Shown here one piece after another: positions 34,625 through 43,541 of a stretch of 64,000 nt of DNA. The notes under the pieces are model-generated. The model was not told where the DNA came from, ran no database searches, and worked only from the letters and a program-made list of their open reading frames with translations. Within the stretch, counting starts at the first letter, position 1. Each line of letters begins with the position of its first letter. The stretch spans positions 124,001 through 188,000 of the forward strand of contig NZ_JAHUWJ010000010.1 in the NCBI RefSeq assembly GCF_019219075.1, given 5' to 3'. The translations under genes were made by a program, and so were the position numbers. The stretch comes from Chitinophaga sp. sic0106 (lineage in GTDB: Bacteria; Bacteroidota; Bacteroidia; Chitinophagales; Chitinophagaceae).

Positions 34625-36025
34625 TTATTTGATTTCGCCAACCATGTGTGCAGGCACTACCCACTCATCGAATTCAGCAGGGGTTACATAACCCAGTTTC
34701 ACTGCCATTTCTTTCAGTGTGGTACCTTCTTTGTGTGCTTTCTGTGCGATTTCAGCAGCTTTGTAATAACCAATTTTGGTATTGAGTGCTGTAACGAGCA
34801 TGAGCGAGTTTTCCACGTGCTTTTTGATATTTGCTTCGATAGGTTCGATACCTTCAGCGCATTTATCGTTGAAGCTTACGCAGCCATCACCGATGAGGCG
34901 TGCGGAGTGGAGGAAGTTATAGATCATTACCGGTTTGAACACGTTCAGTTCGAAGTGGCCGGTAGCACCGCCAATGTTGATGGCCACATCGTTACCCAGT
35001 ACCTGAGCAACAATCATGCTGAGGGCTTCACATTGGGTAGGATTTACTTTACCGGGCATGATAGAGGAACCTGGTTCGTTATCCGGGATATGGATTTCGC
35101 CGATACCTGCGCGTGGGCCGGAGCTCAGCATACGGATATCGTTGGCGATTTTCATCAGGCTTACGGCAACTGTTTTCAGGGCGCCGTGTGCTTCCACGAT
35201 AGCGTCGTGCGCAGCGAGGGCTTCGAATTTGTTTTCAGCGGTGATGAAAGGCAGACCGGTTAAGTCGGCAATATTTTTAGCTACGTTTTCAGAGTAGCCT
35301 TTAGGCGTATTGATACCAGTACCAACGGCGGTACCGCCCAGGGCGAGTTCGCTGAGGTGAGCCAGGGTATTGTTGATTGCTTTCAGACCGTGATCCAGCT
35401 GGGATACATAGCCGCTAATTTCCTGGCCCAGGGTGAGCGGGGTAGCGTCCATGAAGTGGGTACGACCGATTTTTACAACATGCTTGAATGCTTCTGCTTT
35501 CTGGTGCAGGGTATCGCGGAGCTTTTTAATACCCGGGATGGTAGTTTCCACCAGGATTTTATAAGCAGCGATGTGCATGGCAGTAGGGAAGGTATCGTTG
35601 GAGGACTGTGATTTATTCACGTCATCATTTGGATGCAGGAATTTTTCTTTATCCGTGAGCTGGCCACCTTGCAGTACGTGTCCGCGGTAGGCTACTACTT
35701 CGTTCACGTTCATGTTGGACTGGGTACCGGAACCGGTTTGCCATACTACGAGCGGGAATTCGTTATCCAGTTTACCTTCCAGAATTTCGTCACAAACGCG
35801 GCCGATGAGGTCACTTTTTTCCTGGGGCAGCACGCCTGCCTGGAAGTTGGTCAATGCGGCTGCTTTTTTCAGGTACGCAAAAGCCTTGATAATTTCCTTA
35901 GGCATTTTGTTGATGTCCTGTGCAATTTTGAAATTTTCAATGGAGCGCTGTGTCTGAGCGCCATAATAAGCATTTGCAGGCACTTTCACCTCGCCCATTG
36001 TGTCTTTCTCTATTCTGAATTCCAT
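34625..36025 (-). CDS. fumC: Fumarate hydratase class II
   Basis: TCA-cycle enzyme interconverting fumarate and malate. I start at ATG 36025 (MEFRIEKDTMGEVKVPANAY), giving 466 residues; the longer frame to 36151 runs into the enoyl-CoA hydratase gene and is rejected. Family signatures: SSNDTFPTAMH, GRTHFMDATPLTLGQE and the fumarase/aspartase signature GSSIMPGKVNPTQCE (about 318-332). Located 40 bases downstream of the enoyl-CoA hydratase gene, same strand. Confidence 0.96.
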   Translation of the reverse strand: MEFRIEKDTMGEVKVPANAYYGAQTQRSIENFKIAQDINKMPKEIIKAFAYLKKAAALTNFQAGVLPQEKSDLIGRVCDEILEGKLDNEFPLVVWQTGSGTQSNMNVNEVVAYRGHVLQGGQLTDKEKFLHPNDDVNKSQSSNDTFPTAMHIAAYKILVETTIPGIKKLRDTLHQKAEAFKHVVKIGRTHFMDATPLTLGQEISGYVSQLDHGLKAINNTLAHLSELALGGTAVGTGINTPKGYSENVAKNIADLTGLPFITAENKFEALAAHDAIVEAHGALKTVAVSLMKIANDIRMLSSGPRAGIGEIHIPDNEPGSSIMPGKVNPTQCEALSMIVAQVLGNDVAINIGGATGHFELNVFKPVMIYNFLHSARLIGDGCVSFNDKCAEGIEPIEANIKKHVENSLMLVTALNTKIGYYKAAEIAQKAHKEGTTLKEMAVKLGYVTPAEFDEWVVPAHMVGEIK

Positions 36026-36065
36026 AGCGTAAACTTTTAAGGCTACAAAAGTAGCTATTTCAGGA

Positions 36066-36842
36066 TTATTCGCCTTTGAAATTCGGACGTCTTTTCTCAA
36101 TAAAGGCGCTGGCGCCCTCTTGCAGGTCTTTTGTGGCAAAGCAGGCTGCAAATTCCTTTACTTCGGTTTCAAATCCGTCCTGATCCTTGTCCAGCGCGGC
36201 ATTGGCGCATTTTACCACCCTGGCAATGGCCAATGGCGCTTTAGCGTGGATTTTTTCCAGGAGTCCCTTAGCTTTGGGCAGCAGCTCTGCCAGGGATGTT
36301 ACATGATTTACCAGTCCCCATTTCAGGGCATCTGCGGCATCTATCATATCTCCGGTCATCATGAGCTCGATGGCTTTTCCTTTACCGATCAGCTGCGTAA
36401 GTCGCTGAGTACCACCGTATCCGGGAATCAGGCCCAGGTTTACTTCTGGCTGTCCGAAACGGGCATTCTCGCTCGCAATACGGAAGTGGCAGGCCATAGC
36501 AAGCTCGCAGCCACCGCCGAGTGCAAAGCCGTTTACCGCGGCTATAATGGGTTTGGGACTATTTTCTATCCTATGGAAGATGACATGGCCTTTTTTTGCC
36601 AGCTCCTCGCCCTCTTTAGGTGATAATTTAAGAAATTCGGAAATATCGGCACCGGCCACAAAGGCTTTTTCGCCCGCACCTGTAATGATAGCGCTTTTGA
36701 TGGCGGCGTTGCTATAAACCTCGTCTATAGCCAGCGCCAACTCAGCCATTACCATCTGGTTCAGTGCATTCATTTTGTCCGGGCGGTTGATGGTGATGAT
36801 GAGTGAACTATTCTCCAGTTGTGTGCTAATTGTCTGATACAT
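36066..36842 (-). CDS. Enoyl-CoA hydratase/isomerase family protein
   Basis: 258 residues from ATG 36842 (MYQTISTQLENSS). Crotonase fold: oxyanion-hole sequences AFVAGADISEF and NGFALGGGCELAMACHFRIA; catalytic Glu candidates are in FGQPEVNLGLIPGYGGTQRL, as in bona fide hydratases. Probably acts in fatty-acid or branched-chain amino-acid breakdown. Upstream extension to 36905 lacks homology. Precedes fumC on the same strand. Confidence 0.93.
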   Translation of the reverse strand: MYQTISTQLENSSLIITINRPDKMNALNQMVMAELALAIDEVYSNAAIKSAIITGAGEKAFVAGADISEFLKLSPKEGEELAKKGHVIFHRIENSPKPIIAAVNGFALGGGCELAMACHFRIASENARFGQPEVNLGLIPGYGGTQRLTQLIGKGKAIELMMTGDMIDAADALKWGLVNHVTSLAELLPKAKGLLEKIHAKAPLAIARVVKCANAALDKDQDGFETEVKEFAACFATKDLQEGASAFIEKRRPNFKGE

Positions 36843-36902
36843 GAACCGTGTTTTAGTGTATCCAATATTAAGCATTTTGTTTTGATCCGCCTGCGGAAAG
36901 CA

Positions 36903-36935
36903 CAAATCCCCATCGCCTGTGGCGATGGGGATTTG
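36903..36935. repeat. Perfect 15-base hairpin upstream of enoyl-CoA hydratase
   Basis: Arms 36903-36917 and 36921-36935 are perfectly complementary around triloop TGT. It lies between the outer-membrane protein gene end (37000) and the hydratase start (36842), so it may end the former transcript on the reverse strand. No clear T-run. Confidence 0.6.
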
Positions 36936-36999
36936 CAGGAAGGGCGGCTGCCCGTTGTTGCAAGCGGGCTGCCACCGGCTGCCTGGCTTACAACAAATC

Positions 37000-37842
37000 C
37001 TAGTATTCTATTTCCATCTTGGCGTTACCGCTTTTGAAGCGCACATAGTTGCTTTTTTTATGTGCTTTTTTATAGAGATGGGTATTGAAGCTATAGCTCA
37101 TGGTCACGAAAAACAGCTTGGCATCGAGGTGTTCGTAAGGCTTCACGTTCAAGCCGGTCAGCTTATCCTTCACCGTAAAATCCTGGTTAAAGAAGTTTTG
37201 CGGATAGTATTGCACTTTGAGGCCAAAGCCTGGTGCGAAGCGCATACCAGCAAATACGGAAGGCATCAGCAGGGGAGTGCGATCGCTGAACCATTCATTG
37301 AATTTATCCACTTTATCACCGTTTTCGAAGCGTTTTTCCTTGTAGTTGAAGGCCAGGTCACATTCTGCACCGGCAAAGAAGAACCAGGTACCACGGTGCA
37401 CATCGCCCACCTTAAAGCCCAGGGGCACACCGAGGGTATATACACGCTGTTTCAGTTTCAAATCGTCTGTAGGCTTGGTGATGATACCAATATTTTTGAT
37501 ATTGAGTCCGGAGAAAATACCGAAGTTGCGGCCGAAATCCTTATTCACATTGGTTCCTACGTTGAAAAAGAAGGTAAAACGGGGCACCATGGGTACGTGG
37601 GCACCGTTATCTTTTACCTGGGCAAAGGACAGCAGTGCGCCTTCGCCGCCATTAGTTCTGTAAATACTTTTGCGGGATTTAGGGTATCTGCCGAAGATAA
37701 TACTGAAAATCGCCTCTTTCTTTGACTCCGTAGAGTCGACGGAGGTAGTAGTGGTTTTAGCAGAGTCGGACTCCTGGGCAATAGCTGGCCCCATGGCTGC
37801 AATCAGCAGCAAAACTAATACAGTAATAGATTTTAAGCTCAT
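37000..37842 (-). CDS. Outer-membrane beta-barrel protein, unknown function
   Basis: 280 residues with a signal peptide (ITVLVLLLIAAMGPAIAQ). The mature part starts with an acidic/Ser-Thr linker (ESDSAKTTTTSVDSTESKKE) and continues as amphipathic beta strands typical of Bacteroidota porin-like proteins. It ends with a charged tail (RFKSGNAKMEIEY). No specific family recognised. Single gene on the reverse strand, 89 bases downstream of the B12-binding gene. Confidence 0.75.
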   Translation of the reverse strand: MSLKSITVLVLLLIAAMGPAIAQESDSAKTTTTSVDSTESKKEAIFSIIFGRYPKSRKSIYRTNGGEGALLSFAQVKDNGAHVPMVPRFTFFFNVGTNVNKDFGRNFGIFSGLNIKNIGIITKPTDDLKLKQRVYTLGVPLGFKVGDVHRGTWFFFAGAECDLAFNYKEKRFENGDKVDKFNEWFSDRTPLLMPSVFAGMRFAPGFGLKVQYYPQNFFNQDFTVKDKLTGLNVKPYEHLDAKLFFVTMSYSFNTHLYKKAHKKSNYVRFKSGNAKMEIEY

Positions 37843-37931
37843 AAAATGGCGGTTGTATATTAGGTAATTGGATGAAATCTACCCAAAAGACGACTCACCT
37901 TTTAAAAAGTTACGGCTACCAGATAAAAATA

Positions 37932-38351
37932 TTAGAAATTTCTGTGAGATGCCACCCATTCGCCTATATAGGCTGCAATGTCCTGGGTACTGGTACCGGG
38001 GGGAAACAGCGCGCCAACGCCCAGTTCCTGGAGTTCTTTCATATCTGTATCGGGAATTATACCGCCACCTGTGAGCAGTACGTCGTTCATATTATTTTCT
38101 TTCATCAAGGCTATTAACCTTGGGAAAACGGTCATATGGGCACCGGAGAGGATACTTACCCCAATAGCATCCACGTCTTCCTGGAGCGCTGCATTTACCA
38201 CCATTTCGGGGGTCTGGCGCAGGCCAGTGTAAATCACTTCCATGCCGGCGTCTCTGAGTGCTGCCGCAATTACTTTCGCGCCCCTGTCATGGCCATCAAG
38301 GCCCACTTTTGCTACCAATACACGCACGGGACGATTCAAAGGGTTGACCAT
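37932..38351 (-). CDS. Cobalamin-binding domain protein (mutase small-domain type)
   Basis: A 139-residue free-standing B12-binding domain of the methylmalonyl-CoA mutase C-terminal type. The cobalamin motif DGHDRGAKV supplies the lower-axial His (DxHxxG), followed by the conserved SILSGAHM and LTGGGIIP loops. Such stand-alone subunits pair with a separate catalytic chain. No mutase catalytic gene is in the window, but methylmalonyl-CoA epimerase is at 21219. Could serve methylmalonyl-CoA or another acyl-CoA mutase. Confidence 0.9.
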   Translation of the reverse strand: MVNPLNRPVRVLVAKVGLDGHDRGAKVIAAALRDAGMEVIYTGLRQTPEMVVNAALQEDVDAIGVSILSGAHMTVFPRLIALMKENNMNDVLLTGGGIIPDTDMKELQELGVGALFPPGTSTQDIAAYIGEWVASHRNF

Positions 38352-38403
38352 ACCTATTATCGATTAAGTTCCTAAAGGTAAGGAAAACCTTCCCACTATT
38401 CCG

Positions 38404-38411
38404 TACATTTG
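38404..38411 (+). promoter_or_regulatory. Candidate -7 box for glnS
   Basis: TACATTTG, the same sequence as in the receptor promoter, lies 20 bases upstream of the ATG at 38432. The -33 element is not evident. Confidence 0.4.
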
Positions 38412-38431
38412 CGAACACATTTATATACTTT

Positions 38432-40105
38432 ATGAGCGAAGAAAGGTCACTCAATTTCATAGAACAAATCGTAGAAGAAGATCTGGCCAAAGGATCCACA
38501 GGAGGACGCGTACTCACACGTTTCCCGCCAGAACCGAACGGCTACCTGCATATAGGTCACGCCAAGTCAATCGTATTAAACTTTGGCCTGGCACAAAAAT
38601 ACAATGGCGCTACAAACCTCCGTTTTGATGATACCAACCCGGTAACAGAAGATACGGAGTATGTGGACTCCATCCGTGAAGACATCAAATGGATGGGCTT
38701 TACCTGGCAGCAGGAACTGTATGCCTCCGATTACTTTGAGCAGCTGTACCAATTTGCCGTAACGCTGATCAAAAAAGGGCTTGCCTACGTAGAAGACGCT
38801 ACCGCAGAGGAAATTGCCGCTATGAAAGGTACACCTACCACTCCTGGCGTGGCCAGCCCTGCCAGAAGTCGCTCCGTGGAAGAAAACCTCGACCTGTTTG
38901 CGCGCATGCGTAACGGTGAATTCAAAGACGGTGAAAAAACACTGCGCGCTAAAGTAGATATGGCTTCGCCTAACATGCACATGCGCGACCCGCTGATGTA
39001 CCGCATTAAACATGCGCATCACCACCGTACCGGCGATAAATGGTGCATTTATCCGATGTACGACTTTGCACATGGCCAGAGCGACAGCATCGAAAAAATC
39101 ACCCATTCCATCTGTACGCTGGAGTTCATTCCTCACCGTGCACTGTACGACTGGTTCATCAAAGAACTGGATATCTATCCTAGTCACCAGTACGAGTTTT
39201 CACGCCTGAACCTGAACTACACGGTAATGAGCAAACGTAAGCTCAAACAACTGGTGGAAGAAAACCATGTGGCCGGCTGGGATGATCCCCGCATGCCTAC
39301 GATCAGTGGCTTACGCCGCCGTGGTTACACCGCTGCCAGCATCCGCAATTTCTGCGAACGTGTGGGTGTACAAAAACGTGATAACGTAATTGAATATAGT
39401 CTCCTCGAATTCTGTATCCGCGAGGAACTCAATAAAACCGCTAACCGCGCTATGGCCGTGCTGGACCCTGTGAAACTGGTACTTACCAACTATCCGGAAG
39501 GACTGGTGGAAGAACTGGAAGCAGAAAACAACCCGGAAGATCCAAACAGCGGTAGCCGTAAACTGCCTTTCAGCAATACATTGTACATAGAGCGGGAAGA
39601 CTTCATGGAGAACCCTCCGAAGAAATACTTCCGTCTCGGCCCTGGTATGATGGTGCGCCTGAAAAATGCCTACATCATTAAAGGAGAAAGTGTGGAGAAA
39701 GATGCGGATGGTAACATTACCACCATCTATGCGACTTACCTGCCTGAAAGCAAGAGTGGTGGTGAGGGTTCCGGCATGACCGTGAAAGGTACCATCCACT
39801 GGGTGAGCGCAGCACATGCCGCAGCGGCAGAGGTAAGGTTATACGACCGCCTGTTTACCGTTGAAAACCCAGCCATGGAAGAAGGCGACTTCAAATCCTT
39901 TATCAACAAGGACTCCCTGCAGGTGGTTACTACTGCTTATGTGGAGCCGGGTCTGGTGCAGGCAAAACCTGGCGACAGATTCCAGTTTATGCGTAAGGGT
40001 TATTTCTCTGTTGATCCTGATTCCAGCAGTAAGAAGCTGGTATTCAACAGAACCGTTACCCTGAAAGATGCATGGGCAAAGGAAAGCGCTAAAGCAGCGA
40101 AATAA
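38432..40105 (+). CDS. glnS: Glutamine--tRNA ligase
   Basis: Class I synthetase charging tRNA-Gln directly. The HIGH motif is in PEPNGYLHIGHAKSI (about 31-45) and the KMSKS equivalent is VMSKRKLKQLV (about 266). The C-terminal anticodon-binding barrels extend to about residue 550. 557 residues, normal. The gene faces gltX, with a shared bidirectional terminator between. Presence of both enzymes implies the direct glutamine route rather than transamidation for this tRNA. Confidence 0.95.
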   Translation: MSEERSLNFIEQIVEEDLAKGSTGGRVLTRFPPEPNGYLHIGHAKSIVLNFGLAQKYNGATNLRFDDTNPVTEDTEYVDSIREDIKWMGFTWQQELYASDYFEQLYQFAVTLIKKGLAYVEDATAEEIAAMKGTPTTPGVASPARSRSVEENLDLFARMRNGEFKDGEKTLRAKVDMASPNMHMRDPLMYRIKHAHHHRTGDKWCIYPMYDFAHGQSDSIEKITHSICTLEFIPHRALYDWFIKELDIYPSHQYEFSRLNLNYTVMSKRKLKQLVEENHVAGWDDPRMPTISGLRRRGYTAASIRNFCERVGVQKRDNVIEYSLLEFCIREELNKTANRAMAVLDPVKLVLTNYPEGLVEELEAENNPEDPNSGSRKLPFSNTLYIEREDFMENPPKKYFRLGPGMMVRLKNAYIIKGESVEKDADGNITTIYATYLPESKSGGEGSGMTVKGTIHWVSAAHAAAAEVRLYDRLFTVENPAMEEGDFKSFINKDSLQVVTTAYVEPGLVQAKPGDRFQFMRKGYFSVDPDSSSKKLVFNRTVTLKDAWAKESAKAAK

Positions 40106-40124
40106 TTTATATCTCTATAAGCAC

Positions 40125-40158
40125 AAAAAAGTCCCTGCCACATGGCAGGGACTTTTTT
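40125..40158. terminator. Bidirectional terminator between glnS and gltX
   Basis: AGTCCCTGCC and GGCAGGGACT pair around ACAT, flanked by six A on one side and six T on the other. Confidence 0.9.
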
Positions 40159-40176
40159 GTGTATGATTAAATATAA

Positions 40177-41736
40177 TTACGCCTGACTGGCGGCTTCTGC
40201 AGCTTTTTTGTACGCATCAACGCCAATGGCTATACGCTTTTGAGTTTCTGTAACACCAAGGGTGGAGGCGATATCGAACACCGGAGGACCGAATTTACCA
40301 CCGGTGAGCATGATACGGAAAGGCAGTTGCAGTTCACCTACTTTAATGCCCATTTCAGCAGCGAGCTCTTTGAAGCTGGCTTCGAGATCTGCGGCGGCAG
40401 GCTGTTTTGGCAGTTTATCCAGCTTAGGCAGCCAGGTGGTGAAGAACTTTTCCTTATCAGCATTCCACTTAGGCAGCACGGCAGCGGTGTCATGTGAAGC
40501 CGGGCGCTCGAAGAAGAAGAAGCTGTGCTCCCAGAATTCAGACAGTACGTAGAGGCGTTCTTTCACGAGGCCTGCCACGGTAGCGATAAAGCCAAGGTCC
40601 GCATGTACATCTTTCTCTGCCAGCATAGGCTGGAGGAGAGTGGCCAGGCTTTGGTTGTCTTTATGATGAATATACTGGTGGTTAAACCACTTCGCTTTTT
40701 CGAAATCGAATTTAGCACCTGCCTTGTGTACGCGGTCCATAGAAAACTTCGCGATCAGTTCTTCCATAGAGAAGATTTCCTGTTCGGTACCATCATTCCA
40801 GCCGAGCATTACCAGCATGTTGATAAATGCTTCCGGCAGGAAACCCAGTTCACGGAAGCCTTTGGTGAGGTCGCCGAACTTAGGATCTTTCCAGTTCATA
40901 GCATACACCGGGAAACCGAGGCGGTCGCCATCACGTTTGCTGAGCTTACCGTTACCATCAGGTTTGAGGATCAGCGGTAAGTGCGCCCATTCAGGCATGT
41001 CAGCTTCCCATCCCAGGTATTTCCACAGGAGGATGTGAACGGGAGCAGAAGGCAGCCATTCTTCCCCGCGGAAGGCGTGGGTGATTTTCATGAGGTAGTC
41101 ATCTACTACCACTGCGAGGTGATAGGTAGGCATACCGTCTGCTTTGAGCAGTACTTTATCATCTACCAGGCCGGTATGGAAGCTCACTTCGCCTCTGATC
41201 ATGTCAGTGAAGATAAGCGTTTCATTTTCCGGCATTTTGATGCGGATCACATGTGGTGTTTGTGCGTCCAGCAGTGCTTTCAGTTCAGTCTCCGTCATAT
41301 TGAGGGAGTTCCTCATTTTCACACGGGTTCTGTGATCGTACTGTGGGGATGGGTTTTCCGGAGATTTATATTTCTCACGGAAAGCTTCCAGTTCTTCCGG
41401 AGTATCAAAAGCATAGTAGGCATGACCGGAGGCTACCAGTTTTTCTGCGTACTGGCGGTATAATGCTTTACGCTCGCTTTGGCGGTAAGGCTCGTACTGG
41501 CCGCCCTTTTCAGGGCTTTCGTCCGGTTCAAGGCCACACCAGCGAAGGCATTCATTGATATATTCCTCCGCACCCGGTACATAGCGGGTCTGGTCTGTAT
41601 CTTCGATACGCAGCACAAATTCTCCTTTGTGATGCTTTGCAAATAAGTAGTTGAACAATACGGTGCGCACACCGCCGAGGTGTAAGCCACCAGTGGGACT
41701 GGGCGCAAAACGCACTCTTACTTTCCTGTTATTCAT
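40177..41736 (-). CDS. gltX: Glutamate--tRNA ligase
   Basis: Class I synthetase charging tRNA-Glu. From ATG 41736 (MNNRKVRVRFAPSPTG) it has 519 residues. The HIGH region reads APSPTGGLHLGGVRTVLFNY and the KMSKS region is GKLSKRDGDRLGFPV (about residue 268). A TTG three codons upstream is possible but unlikely. The candidate -7 box 41743-41750 sits just six bases before the ATG. Confidence 0.96.
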   Translation of the reverse strand: MNNRKVRVRFAPSPTGGLHLGGVRTVLFNYLFAKHHKGEFVLRIEDTDQTRYVPGAEEYINECLRWCGLEPDESPEKGGQYEPYRQSERKALYRQYAEKLVASGHAYYAFDTPEELEAFREKYKSPENPSPQYDHRTRVKMRNSLNMTETELKALLDAQTPHVIRIKMPENETLIFTDMIRGEVSFHTGLVDDKVLLKADGMPTYHLAVVVDDYLMKITHAFRGEEWLPSAPVHILLWKYLGWEADMPEWAHLPLILKPDGNGKLSKRDGDRLGFPVYAMNWKDPKFGDLTKGFRELGFLPEAFINMLVMLGWNDGTEQEIFSMEELIAKFSMDRVHKAGAKFDFEKAKWFNHQYIHHKDNQSLATLLQPMLAEKDVHADLGFIATVAGLVKERLYVLSEFWEHSFFFFERPASHDTAAVLPKWNADKEKFFTTWLPKLDKLPKQPAAADLEASFKELAAEMGIKVGELQLPFRIMLTGGKFGPPVFDIASTLGVTETQKRIAIGVDAYKKAAEAASQA

Positions 41737-41742
41737 AATGGA

Positions 41743-41750
41743 CAAAGTTA
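41743..41750 (-). promoter_or_regulatory. Candidate -7 box for gltX
   Basis: TAACTTTG on the reverse strand fits TAnnTTTG; its end is six bases before the gltX ATG, suggesting a leaderless or very short leader transcript. Confidence 0.4.
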
Positions 41751-41870
41751 AGGGTTTAGGATATGGCTTCCAGCATTAATCCCGTGTGGATTAAAATTTT
41801 TTAATCCTGCCAACCGAAATAGTACATTAAGTATATTGCACCAGGTAGTGCGTTAAAAGCTGCCGGATTC

Positions 41871-42491
41871 ATGTTCTATCTGACAAAAACACCCGCTATA
41901 CTAAAAGCTGTGTACAGCAGTTGTATTTGGAATATGCCTGCCGGCACCAATGCAATCTATCTTACTTTTGATGACGGCCCGCATCCTGAAGCAACTCCTT
42001 TTGTACTTGACCAGCTAAAAAAATATGAGGCGAAAGCCACTTTTTTCTGCATTGGCAAGAATGTGATTGAACAACCTGCCATCTATCAGCGAATCCTTGA
42101 AGAAGGGCATTCCGTGGGCAACCACACGCACAACCACCTCAACGGCTGGAAAACCGGTACCGATAAATATATTGAAAACGTGCTGCTTGCACGAGAATAT
42201 ATTCAGAGCGACCTTTTCCGCCCACCATATGGAAGAATAACACCTTTCCAGATCAGGATGTTGAAAAAGCAGATACCCGGTGCTAAAATTATTATGTGGG
42301 ATATCCTGAGTGGCGATTTCGACCTCGACATCAATGGCGAGGCCTGCGTACAGAATGTGGTATTTAAGCTCAAGCCCGGGTCCATAGTGGTATTTCACGA
42401 TAGCACCAAAGCCTGGGACCGTATGAGTTACGCACTGCCACGGGTACTTGAATTCTGTAAAAAGCAAAAGTACGAACTGCGTGCTTTGTAA
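41871..42491 (+). CDS. Polysaccharide deacetylase (NodB domain) protein
   Basis: 206 residues made almost entirely of a NodB domain. Metal site: YLTFDDGPHPEAT with the catalytic/metal Asp pair (about 34-37) and HSVGNHTHNHLNGW with the His ligands; FRPPYGRITPFQ and IIMWDILSGDFD are further family motifs, and VVFHDSTKAWDRM closes the fold. Probably deacetylates peptidoglycan or another N-acetylglucosamine polymer. No signal peptide is obvious, so its location is uncertain. Confidence 0.92.
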   Translation: MFYLTKTPAILKAVYSSCIWNMPAGTNAIYLTFDDGPHPEATPFVLDQLKKYEAKATFFCIGKNVIEQPAIYQRILEEGHSVGNHTHNHLNGWKTGTDKYIENVLLAREYIQSDLFRPPYGRITPFQIRMLKKQIPGAKIIMWDILSGDFDLDINGEACVQNVVFKLKPGSIVVFHDSTKAWDRMSYALPRVLEFCKKQKYELRAL

Positions 42492-42497
42492 AATAAA

Positions 42498-42530
42498 AGA
42501 AGGCGCACTGTTACCGCAGCTGCACCTTCT
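42498..42530. terminator. Hairpin between convergent deacetylase and lipoprotein genes
   Basis: AGAAGGCGCA (42498-42507) and TGCACCTTCT (42521-42530) pair except for one mismatch. Possible bidirectional terminator; no strong T-run. Confidence 0.4.
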
Positions 42531-42552
42531 CCCTATATTATTTTAACACTGA

Positions 42553-43458
42553 TTACAGTGTAATTTCCTTCACTTTATCGCCTACGGTTACCGTGGCTTT
42601 ATTATCACAATCGCCGGTTCCATAGTCAATGGTGCCGGATACCATTTCTGTCACCAGTTTCAGCTGACCTGACCTTACCCATTGGCAATTCCAGGAAGTA
42701 TGCAATGGTTTAGGGGTAGATACGGCGATACTTACAGTTGTGCCGTTGGTGTGTTTATACACCAGCGTACCAGTACCTTCGGTGTCATATTCATCATCAC
42801 CAGGATTTGCAACGGTGTTACCACCATTGGTTTGCTTTACCGTTTTGGTATGGTTATAAACGGCGGTAATGGAATCATTTAGCTTCACGGTTCCATCCGT
42901 AATTTTTTGTGTAAAGGAGATGCCACCTTTCACTTCTTTATTAAAGCCAGTAACGGTATAAAGTATTTCGCCGGTGATAGGTTTACCATTGATGGTAAAG
43001 TTTTGCAGAGATACTTTAACGGTGGTGCCAGGAGTGGTAAGGAAGCCGGAGAATACCGCGCTTATTTTACCGCCACGTACCCGGTTGTTAAGATTGTTTG
43101 CGCAGGAGGTACCGAAATCAAATTTCACGGTAATAGGCCATGCACCAATTCCTTCCACAGAAACTTCCGGGCAGGACGACGACGTCTGGAGAGCAGGATC
43201 ACCTGCTGATAGTCGCGCGGAAGGATCAGGAATCTGCTGTGCAGCACCTGCTGCTACCGCATCAAATATATCGCTGTAATAGAGGTCCACCTCTGCCTGA
43301 TAGCCCGCACCGGCCATTACTTGTTTATCACTCTGCTCAGCTACTACCGGATCGGTATTTTTGGCAGCATCTTTTTTACAGGCGAAGAAAAGCGCTGTAA
43401 TGGATATTCCTGTGAATGTCCATGCCAGCACACGGTTTGTGCAGAAATAGCTTTTCAT
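42553..43458 (-). CDS. Putative lipoprotein, unknown function
   Basis: 301 residues. Lipoprotein-like signal ending in ITALFFAC (Cys at about residue 27), then a low-complexity linker (KKDAAKNTDPVVAEQSD) and a beta-rich body with repeated short strands (GKISAVFSGF, GEILYTVTGF, VKLNDSITAVYNHT). The C-terminus has CDNKATVTVGDKVKEITL. No known domain recognised. Single gene, divergent from tatD. Confidence 0.75.
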   Translation of the reverse strand: MKSYFCTNRVLAWTFTGISITALFFACKKDAAKNTDPVVAEQSDKQVMAGAGYQAEVDLYYSDIFDAVAAGAAQQIPDPSARLSAGDPALQTSSSCPEVSVEGIGAWPITVKFDFGTSCANNLNNRVRGGKISAVFSGFLTTPGTTVKVSLQNFTINGKPITGEILYTVTGFNKEVKGGISFTQKITDGTVKLNDSITAVYNHTKTVKQTNGGNTVANPGDDEYDTEGTGTLVYKHTNGTTVSIAVSTPKPLHTSWNCQWVRSGQLKLVTEMVSGTIDYGTGDCDNKATVTVGDKVKEITL

Positions 43459-43494
43459 AGTTATAGATTTTTAGCAATTAGGTTTTTCTGGCTG

Positions 43495-43502
43495 TAACTT
43501 TG
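43495..43502 (+). promoter_or_regulatory. Candidate -7 box for tatD
   Basis: TAACTTTG fits TAnnTTTG; a weak TTAG -33-like box lies 20 bases upstream (43471-43474). It would give a leader of about 35 bases. Confidence 0.4.
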
Positions 43503-43541
43503 TGTAACCTAAAGATAGGATTTTATATTAAAATAAATATT

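Noticed and set aside
36026..36151. N-terminal extension of fumC to 36151
   Set aside because: It overlaps the enoyl-CoA hydratase coding end and lacks fumarase homology; the conserved start is at 36025.
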